Source of the DNA: Stenotrophomonas bentonitica
Lineage (GTDB): Bacteria > Pseudomonadota > Gammaproteobacteria > Xanthomonadales > Xanthomonadaceae
Direction of reading: 5' to 3'
DNA length: 64,000 bases
Assembly (NCBI RefSeq): GCF_013185915.1
Contig: NZ_JAAZUH010000004.1
Location: forward strand, 62,001-126,000
In this document: positions 62,545-64,000 of the stretch, in pieces
How positions within the stretch are numbered: position 1 is the first letter of the stretch
Layout: every line of letters starts with the position of its first letter
Notes under the pieces: generated by a model
Told to the model about the DNA's origin: nothing
Database searches by the model: none
The model's input: the letters and a program-made list of their open reading frames with translations, nothing else
Position numbers and translations under genes: made by a program

Positions 62545-64000
62545 ATGGAACGGTGGAAGCGCAGCTTTGAAATGAAGCTCCCCATTGAGTCAGTTGGCTT
62601 CGTTCTTGCTGCCGCTTACGCGCTGTCCTGCTGGGCGGCGCGGCAGGTATCGATGGATCAGTTTCACCTTCCCGCAGGACTTCGTGTTGCTGCGCTTCTG
62701 ATGTTTCCCATGCGCCTGTGGCCGTACCTGATACTGGGTGAGTACGCGTACTTCGCGCACATGCGCTTTCCCATGATCGATACATATGGTTTGGCGTGGA
62801 CGATTCTGTCGTCAGTATCTCTAATGCCCGCGGTTGCCCTGATCGTGCACTGGCACCGACGGCTGATGGACGCGAGAACAGATGCCTGGTTTATCTCCGC
62901 CGCAATGACTTCTGCGCTGGTGGTAACGCTGCTGAATCTCGGCTTCTCGCATCTGTTGTGGCCCGTTCCCCACCGCAACGATTTCCTGACAGACGCCACA
63001 AGAGGCGCGTTGGGGCAGTTCATCGGCATCCTCACGCTCGCGCCGCTGGCCTTGCTCTGGACACGCAGGAAGTCCGGCTGGGAGTGGAATCGACGATACG
63101 CCGCTGCAACCGCTGGTGCTGCCGCCGTGATCGTGGGATTGGGACTGTTGACGCTTCTGGTACCGACCAGTGCGCCATCGCTGAAGATCACGCTACAGCT
63201 GCTGGTTGCTCTGCCTGCCATTGCCTTGACATGCATGCATGGTTGGCGTGGCGCCGCGATAGCGGTTCCATTGGTGAACATGGTCATTGGATTGACCAGT
63301 AGAGGAAGTGAACCCTGGTCGTTCGACTCGTCCACGTTCGTGGCACAGCAGATACTGATGATTGCGGGCGTGGCTCTACTTACGCTCGGGTACAGCATCA
63401 GTCACTACTATCACCACTACACAAGCGGTCGAAAGAGGGAACTCGTCACGGCCGCGCATGCGAGGGCGTCGCACTTTGCCGGTGAGATGGACCTGCGTCG
63501 CCGCGTACTGGAGATGCGAAAGATGGGGGATGGCATCGATCATTCCCTGAGCGAGATTGCATACTACCTCCGGGACAATGGTCATCCGGACATGGCGCAC
63601 TCGTTGCTGCAGGTGTCCGTCGCGAACTCGAGAAAGTTTCGGGAGCATACAAGCCTGGTGTATCCCACCGCCCTGGAACACGTTGGGCTTTACTTGAGCG
63701 TACAGTTGAGCGGCCTGGGAGAACACTGGAGAAGCTCGCGGCGCGTATTGTCTCCGCGGATGGTGGGGGACCCATGCGGGATGAGTACCGGCTTGCAGCT
63801 CGCTGCGTACCGAGCAATGGCGGAGGCAGTCTCGGTACTGCTGGAGCACGAGGAGGACCAGATCAGGGTACACGCGCGCTGTGGCCAGATCGGCGGTACG
63901 CGGGGAATCTTCGTGGTCGTCGCGCTGATCGACCCGCAAAGGCACATCACAGAAGGGACAATGGGTATCACCACTGAGCGGCTTACCGGACGGACGCTGC
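62545..64000 (+). CDS. MASE1-type membrane sensor, 3' end cut by the window
   Basis: The gene starts at ATG 62545 after AGAGGGA and runs off the right edge; 485 codons are visible. The first 280 residues or so have about eight membrane helices with a MASE1-like arrangement (FVLAAAYALSCWAARQVSMD, PAGLRVAALLMFPMRLWPYL, GALGQFIGILTLAPLALLWTR). The soluble part continues AAHARASHFAGEMDLRRRVL, YYLRDNGHPDMAHSLLQVSV and SLVYPTALEHVGLYLSVQLS. It shows no H-box, and the part visible does not contain a recognisable ATPase domain. It may be a degenerate histidine kinase or a new output type; the missing 3' end could decide. Confidence 0.8.
   Translation, partial: MERWKRSFEMKLPIESVGFVLAAAYALSCWAARQVSMDQFHLPAGLRVAALLMFPMRLWPYLILGEYAYFAHMRFPMIDTYGLAWTILSSVSLMPAVALIVHWHRRLMDARTDAWFISAAMTSALVVTLLNLGFSHLLWPVPHRNDFLTDATRGALGQFIGILTLAPLALLWTRRKSGWEWNRRYAAATAGAAAVIVGLGLLTLLVPTSAPSLKITLQLLVALPAIALTCMHGWRGAAIAVPLVNMVIGLTSRGSEPWSFDSSTFVAQQILMIAGVALLTLGYSISHYYHHYTSGRKRELVTAAHARASHFAGEMDLRRRVLEMRKMGDGIDHSLSEIAYYLRDNGHPDMAHSLLQVSVANSRKFREHTSLVYPTALEHVGLYLSVQLSGLGEHWRSSRRVLSPRMVGDPCGMSTGLQLAAYRAMAEAVSVLLEHEEDQIRVHARCGQIGGTRGIFVVVALIDPQRHITEGTMGITTERLTGRTL

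Overview
The window is GC-rich, densely coded chromosomal DNA of a Xanthomonadaceae bacterium, most likely a Stenotrophomonas. Four things point there: the tonB-exbB-exbD-exbD order at the left end; a palindrome of the form TTAG-N6-TACTA, which is the LexA box I know from Xanthomonas and Xylella; many short GTAG-headed hairpin repeats of the type described in S. maltophilia; and carbohydrate TonB-dependent receptors of the xanthomonad kind. I see no rRNA, tRNA, CRISPR array, insertion sequence or prophage.

Layout. 1-3.4 kb: a TPR protein (cut by the window edge) and the TonB energy-coupling operon with two ExbD paralogues. 3.4-9.3 kb: cardiolipin synthase, pdxJ, a radical-SAM protein with a probable SOS box upstream, a small lipoprotein and a GntP-like permease. 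9.3-18.7 kb: a complete urease locus split over three transcription units: hupE-ureF (+), ureD-ureA-ureB-ureC-urea transporter (-), and ureE-ureG followed without a break by a CobS-like AAA+ ATPase and a CobT-like VWA protein (+). No CobN is present, so the CobST-like pair looks like part of the nickel/urease module. This is the best candidate in the window for an undescribed system. 18.7-25.7 kb: a divergent YczE membrane protein / MocR regulator pair sharing an inverted repeat over both start codons, an SDR, a broken acetamidase/formamidase gene, an EmrE-type exporter, a response regulator and small genes. 25.8-31.5 kb: a membrane LytTR regulator divergent from an acyltransferase with a 21-bp-period direct repeat between them, then a hybrid histidine kinase with three receivers. 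31.5-42 kb: small enzymes and membrane proteins, a DUF1624-type acyltransferase, a 1273-residue M48 metallopeptidase and a SymE-like toxin. 42-47.6 kb: a 2OG-Fe oxygenase, fbp, an aromatic aminotransferase and a TonB receptor disrupted by an 8-bp tandem duplication. 47.6-52.2 kb: bacterial NHEJ genes ku and ligD. 52.2-61.3 kb: a carbohydrate locus, eda-kdgK divergent from a TonB-dependent receptor and a very large secreted LamG/helical-toroid protein, which together suggest a polyuronide lyase system feeding 2-keto-3-deoxygluconate into central metabolism. 61.4-64 kb: a PhzF-family enzyme and a MASE1 sensor cut by the right edge.

All functions are read from sequence motifs and family knowledge; no searches were run. 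Start codons were chosen from ribosome-binding sites, lipobox or signal-peptide position and family length, and are stated where they differ from the longest open frame.
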